DNA from: Candidatus Agrococcus pullicola
GTDB lineage: Bacteria > Actinomycetota > Actinomycetes > Actinomycetales > Microbacteriaceae
Length of the DNA stretch: 7,055 nt
Direction of reading: 5' to 3'
Assembly (NCBI GenBank): GCA_019115685.1
Contig: DXDC01000156.1
Location: 1 to 7,055 of the forward strand
Shown: positions 5,986 through 7,055 of the stretch, one piece after another
How the letters are laid out: every line of letters begins with the position of its first letter
Numbering within the stretch: position 1 is the first letter of the stretch
Translations under genes and position numbers: made by a program
The notes under the pieces: model-generated
The model's database searches: none
Told to the model about the DNA's origin: nothing
What the model saw: the letters and a program-made list of their open reading frames with translations, nothing else

Positions 5986-6933
5986 CTAAGCGGTCGCGAG
6001 TGTCGAGTTCACGACGTCTGCGGTGACGTCCCAGGAGTACGCCTTGTCGAGGCCGCTCACTTTTCTGGGATGCACCAGGGCAGAGTTCAGGGCATCAGCC
6101 CACTCCGTTGTCGATTTCGCGCCCGTGACGGCGGTTCCGTTGTGCCCGACAGTCTCTGCGACGGCAGCGCAACCGACCCAGTAAATGATCGGAGTACCGA
6201 CCGCGAGACTCTCCAGCGCGGGCAGGCCGAAACCCTCGATGAGTGACGGCATCACCGTTGCAGCGGCACCGCGATACTGGGCTGCCAACTCGTCGTCGGT
6301 AAGGTCTGTCAAGAGGTCCACGCGGTCGTCGATTCCGCGCGCGCGAAATGCATTGTGCGCCTCATGATGTTCCCGCGGCGGGAGAAGCGCCCGGAGGCGC
6401 AAGCCCGGGACGTGCATCAGAGCGTCGAGGACAACGCTGAGATTCTTGTGCGGGCGCATATTCCCCACGTACATGACGTAAGACTCGGGCGCAGACGCTG
6501 CAATCACGTCCGCATGGAACGCCGGGGAGACGCCAATTCCCGCGTTCACGATTTCTACGGAGTCATCGCGGAGCCACTCACTGATCGCGCGACGGGACGT
6601 CTCTGACACGGTGATTACCACGCCTGCACGCTTGACTACGGGCTTGATCACGAGGTCGTAGAAGGCGCGGTACTTCGCCCGCTGCGGCCAGCTCGTCTGA
6701 AAATGAATCAGGTCGTGGATGGTCAAGACCTGTCGCTCAGCGCGGAGGAATGCGTTATAACCCGGGGAGTAGATGAGACCTCGCGGCACCGGCGCGATCG
6801 CTCCTAATGGCGACGCAGGTGAACCCGTGACATCAAGCTCCTTCCAGGGCATCGCCAGCCGCGAACATACTTCGCGCGCGTAGCGTCCGATCCCGTGGCG
6901 CCCTTCCCACCGCGTGTCGACCCACAGGTCCAT
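5986..6933 (-). CDS. GT4 family (GT-B fold) glycosyltransferase
   Basis: A 315-residue retaining glycosyltransferase, expected to add one sugar from a nucleotide-sugar donor to the lipid-linked repeat unit at the cytoplasmic membrane face. The N-terminal Rossmann-like half shows GIGRYARE (residues 14-21), the HDLIHF segment (73-78) and VSETSRRAI (109-117). The donor-binding half shows YVGNMRPHKNL (155-165) and the EX7E motif, EGFGLPALE, with E233 and E241. The length is slightly short but normal for GT4. An upstream in-frame ATG at 6966 exists. I prefer the ATG at 6933 because it has an AGGGAGGG ribosome site at 6940-6947 with 6-base spacing, starts directly at the first beta strand, and overlaps the upstream stop as TAATG. 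One oddity is that the loop after EX7E reads YWVGCAAVAETVG, where relatives usually have a small-residue/Leu-Pro-Glu stretch. Donor and acceptor cannot be told. Confidence 0.93.
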   Translation of the reverse strand: MDLWVDTRWEGRHGIGRYAREVCSRLAMPWKELDVTGSPASPLGAIAPVPRGLIYSPGYNAFLRAERQVLTIHDLIHFQTSWPQRAKYRAFYDLVIKPVVKRAGVVITVSETSRRAISEWLRDDSVEIVNAGIGVSPAFHADVIAASAPESYVMYVGNMRPHKNLSVVLDALMHVPGLRLRALLPPREHHEAHNAFRARGIDDRVDLLTDLTDDELAAQYRGAAATVMPSLIEGFGLPALESLAVGTPIIYWVGCAAVAETVGHNGTAVTGAKSTTEWADALNSALVHPRKVSGLDKAYSWDVTADVVNSTLATA

Positions 6934-7055
6934 TAACGTCCCTCCCTCAGAATGCGGCGGCGCCACGCCTTCGGGAGCGTAAATACAACGCGCGCAGGCG
7001 TACGCACAACGACTGCGTGGACGCCAATCGAAGCTGCCGTGATCCCGAGTGTGAT
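6933..7055 (-). CDS. C-terminal fragment of a probable integral membrane protein (flippase candidate), cut by the window edge
   Basis: Reading the minus strand from the edge gives an open frame of 40 codons ending in TAA; the start lies outside the window. The visible residues begin with a hydrophobic run (ITLGITAASIGVHAVVV), pass through a second short hydrophobic stretch (RVVFTLP), and end in a basic tail (KAWRRRILREGR). This is what the last membrane segment and cytoplasmic tail of a polytopic inner-membrane protein look like. The TAA shares its last A with the ATG of the next glycosyltransferase (TAATG), so the two genes are translationally coupled. In Wzx/Wzy-type loci a repeat-unit flippase often sits beside glycosyltransferases, so a flippase is the leading guess. 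That rests on context only: the fragment carries no diagnostic motif and could belong to another membrane protein. I am fairly sure it is coding, but unsure of the function. Confidence 0.6.
   Translation of the reverse strand: MTLGITAASIGVHAVVVRTPARVVFTLPKAWRRRILREGR

Noticed and set aside
5386..6246. Plus-strand open frame of 286 codons spanning the 114-base gap
   Set aside because: It overlaps two confident minus-strand genes, its translation resembles no protein family I know, and the composition is that of an antisense shadow.
1..7055. CRISPR arrays, tRNA or rRNA genes, insertion sequences, defence systems
   Set aside because: No regularly spaced repeats, cloverleaf-like segments, rRNA stretches, transposase motifs or nuclease motifs were seen on either strand.

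Overview
The window is a piece of a surface-polysaccharide biosynthesis locus from a high-GC Gram-positive bacterium. GC is about 60% by eye, GTG and TTG starts are common, and arginine, alanine and valine are abundant. Microbacteriaceae or a related actinobacterial family is a reasonable guess, but nothing here fixes the genus. Every convincing gene is on the minus strand, so the locus reads from the right edge (7055) to the left edge (1).

In transcription order the window holds: the last 40 codons of a probable membrane protein (7055-6933); a GT4 glycosyltransferase (6933-5986); a 114-base gap, the only real break between the genes; a DUF1972-type glycosyltransferase of the rhamnosyltransferase-like group (5871-4699); a left-handed beta-helix O-acyltransferase (4682-3978); a second GT4 glycosyltransferase (3981-2887); a polytopic Wzy/O-antigen-ligase-family membrane protein with an unusual Thr/Ser/Ala/Pro-rich extracytoplasmic insert (2896-1292); and a GT2 glycosyltransferase (1295-429). 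The last four genes follow the DUF1972 gene with a 16-base gap and then overlaps of 4, 10 and 4 bases, so they look like one translationally coupled unit.

The likely joint role, inferred from the gene families, is as follows. The four glycosyltransferases build an oligosaccharide repeat unit on a lipid carrier at the cytoplasmic face. The acyltransferase decorates it, probably by O-acetylation. A flippase exports it; the cut membrane protein at the right edge could be that flippase. The Wzy-like protein then polymerises or ligates it outside the membrane. No initiating phosphoglycosyl transferase, chain-length regulator or nucleotide-sugar gene lies in the window, so sugar identities cannot be given.

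The left 428 bases hold no confident gene. They contain a strong hairpin (329-364) that overlaps a second, mutually exclusive hairpin (323-339). They also contain a perfect AGGAGG ribosome site ahead of a tiny basic ORF, an inverted repeat that could hide that site, and a possible leaderless start of another gene running off the left edge. These are the most unusual parts of an otherwise ordinary glycan locus. They are pattern-level observations and could be chance.
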